Assembly (NCBI GenBank): GCA_002343545.1
Contig: DDRA01000037.1
Coordinates: forward strand, 1-13,647
Direction: 5' to 3'
DNA length: 13,647 bases
Source of the DNA: Bacteriovoracaceae bacterium UBA2428
GTDB taxonomy: Bacteria; Bdellovibrionota; UBA2428
A program made the position numbers and the translations under genes. This document shows positions 12,609 through 13,647 of the stretch, in pieces. How positions within the stretch are numbered: position 1 is the first letter of the stretch; each line of letters opens with the position of its first letter. The notes beneath the pieces were generated by a model. That model saw only the letters and a list, made by a program, of their open reading frames with translations, was not told where the DNA came from and did no database searches.

Positions 12609-13647
12609 ATGAGCATGCCGCGCGAACGCTTTCTCCGCCAGATCCCTGCGCTCCTGGATTGGTATTCCGCTTCGCGTCGCGAATTGCCTTGGCGATCCAA
12701 GGATCCTCCCGATCCGTACGAAATTTGGATTTCGGAGGTTATGTCGCAGCAATCCACGATGGCTTCGGTCGTGCCGTACTTCGAAAGGTGGATGCGGCGA
12801 TTCCCCACGATCGAGGACTTGGCCGCCGCGCCCGACGAGGCCGTCTTGGAGGCTTGGAGCGGGCTCGGATATTATTCGCGGGCCCGCAATGTTTTGAAGG
12901 CAGCTCGTCTTTTGGTTGAATTTCGCTCGCGCGAACATCAATGGCCCATGCGCGCGATGGAATGGCAAAGTTTTCCGGGCATTGGTCCGTACACGGCCGC
13001 CGCCGTCGCCGCGATCGCTTTCGGCGATGCCGTTCTTCCGGTCGACGGGAACGTTTTTCGGGTCTTTTCCAGGTTCGCCAAGATTCCGGATCCCTTAAAT
13101 TCAAAAGGGGATAAGGATCGAATTTTAGAACTTGTTGGAGAGATTTCGACTCGCGTAGAAAAAGGTTCGCATGGGGCTTTAGCTCAAGCGTTTATGGAAC
13201 TCGGGGCGCGGATCTGCCGCCCGGGTGCCCAAGCTCAATGCGAGGTCTGCCCGCTTCGGCCGGGATGCGAATGTGCGAACCCCGAAGCCGCAGCCGCCTT
13301 TCCCAAGCCCAAGAAGCGAGCCGCGACCGAGAAAGTGAAGCTTTTGCTGCCGATTTTTCGTGACCCGAAACAGGGTGGGATTTTGGTGCGTAAGATCCCC
13401 GAGGGACGGCGTCTGGCCGGACATTGGGAACTCCCGATTTGGGAACTAGGACCCCAGTTCGAGGAGGGGCAGCTTGAGGCACTTTCAAAAGAATTTCATG
13501 TAGTTAAACCTATCAAACATCAGATTTTACATCGGGCGTTCGAAGCTTTTGGAGTCGAAGCGGGTTCTTGGTCGCAACCCCTTCCGGAAGGCCACGCCTT
13601 TTGGCGTCCCGAAGTCGGCTTGCCATCGCCACTGACCACTCTCACGT
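12609..13647 (+). CDS. mutY: Adenine DNA glycosylase MutY, 3'-truncated by window edge
   Basis: Removes adenine mispaired with 8-oxoguanine. 346 residues are visible with no stop; typical length is about 350, so little is missing. Translation from 12609 gives RELPWR (24-29), YEIWISEVMSQQSTMASVVPY (in part, 37-57) with catalytic Glu43, WSGLGYYSRARN (83-94), the helix-hairpin-helix FPGIGPYTAAAV (122-133) and VDGNVFRV (145-152) with catalytic Asp146. The Fe-S cysteines are Cys203, 211, 214 and 220, spaced C-X7-C-X2-C-X5-C instead of the usual X6-X2-X5. The C-terminal NUDIX-like 8-oxoG-reading domain (about 243 onward) shows HRAFEAF where the canonical FSH loop is expected (FEA at 301-303). Start may be 12609 or Met3 at 12615. 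Four TTA codons and AT-rich patches near 13090-13190 and 13480-13540 differ from neighbouring genes. Confidence 0.95.
   Translation, partial: MSMPRERFLRQIPALLDWYSASRRELPWRSKDPPDPYEIWISEVMSQQSTMASVVPYFERWMRRFPTIEDLAAAPDEAVLEAWSGLGYYSRARNVLKAARLLVEFRSREHQWPMRAMEWQSFPGIGPYTAAAVAAIAFGDAVLPVDGNVFRVFSRFAKIPDPLNSKGDKDRILELVGEISTRVEKGSHGALAQAFMELGARICRPGAQAQCEVCPLRPGCECANPEAAAAFPKPKKRAATEKVKLLLPIFRDPKQGGILVRKIPEGRRLAGHWELPIWELGPQFEEGQLEALSKEFHVVKPIKHQILHRAFEAFGVEAGSWSQPLPEGHAFWRPEVGLPSPLTTLT

Noticed and set aside
11705..12808. 367-codon minus-strand frame across three genes
   Set aside because: It crosses the AsmA-like, DOMON-like and mutY genes in a frame lacking any domain; Arg/Ser-rich composition marks a shadow.
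1..13647. tRNA, rRNA, CRISPR arrays, insertion sequences, prophage or defence genes
   Set aside because: No cloverleaf, spaced repeats, transposase or phage motifs were seen on either strand; nearly every base is accounted for by the eleven coding genes.

Overview
This is a gene-dense, GC-rich chromosomal stretch (visibly above 60% GC, strong G/C third-position bias) from a Gram-negative bacterium. An AsmA/TamB-type envelope protein, a signal-peptide protein that looks like a small outer-membrane barrel, and a GYF_2-domain membrane protein all imply a two-membrane envelope. The gene mix, with GYF_2, an orphan ParB and a eukaryote-like glutamine-dependent NAD synthetase, would fit Bdellovibrionota or another delta-type lineage. 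That placement is an inference of modest confidence. Eleven protein genes fill nearly the whole window. I see no RNA genes, insertion sequences or CRISPR arrays, and no gene-free gap over 100 bases.

Layout: 2-757 (+) is the 3' part of a 5'-nucleotidase-like metallophosphatase whose visible metal-ligand motifs are replaced. Converging on it is a minus-strand pair, nadE then murI (3251 down to 766), with a GTGA stop/start overlap. From 3291 a plus-strand run extends to 12083: an orphan ParB-family protein; a GYF_2-TM-periplasmic protein; a secreted barrel-like protein overlapping it by ATGA; a DusB-like tRNA-dihydrouridine synthase; an RsmB-like RNA m5C methyltransferase; and a 1152-residue AsmA-like protein. 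A DOMON-like gene (minus) overlaps the AsmA gene tail to tail by 17 bp. It is divergent from mutY, with only 14 bp between the two start codons. mutY runs off the right edge.

How the genes work together: NadE hydrolyses glutamine to glutamate, and MurI uses glutamate to make D-glutamate for peptidoglycan. dus and the methyltransferase form an RNA-modification pair. The GYF_2, barrel and AsmA proteins sit in cytoplasm/inner membrane, outer membrane and periplasm-spanning locations.

The most unusual signal is a run of eight C's near the 3' end of nadE, phased as the slippery heptamer C CCC CCC. A -1 shift there enters the murI frame with no stop and would yield a NadE-MurI fusion of about 828 residues. 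Other points to follow up are the overlapping GYF_2/outer-membrane pair, the catalytically degenerate metallophosphatase, the orphan ParB with an unusual N-terminus and HTH, and a MutY with altered Fe-S cysteine spacing and FEA in place of the FSH 8-oxoG-recognition motif.
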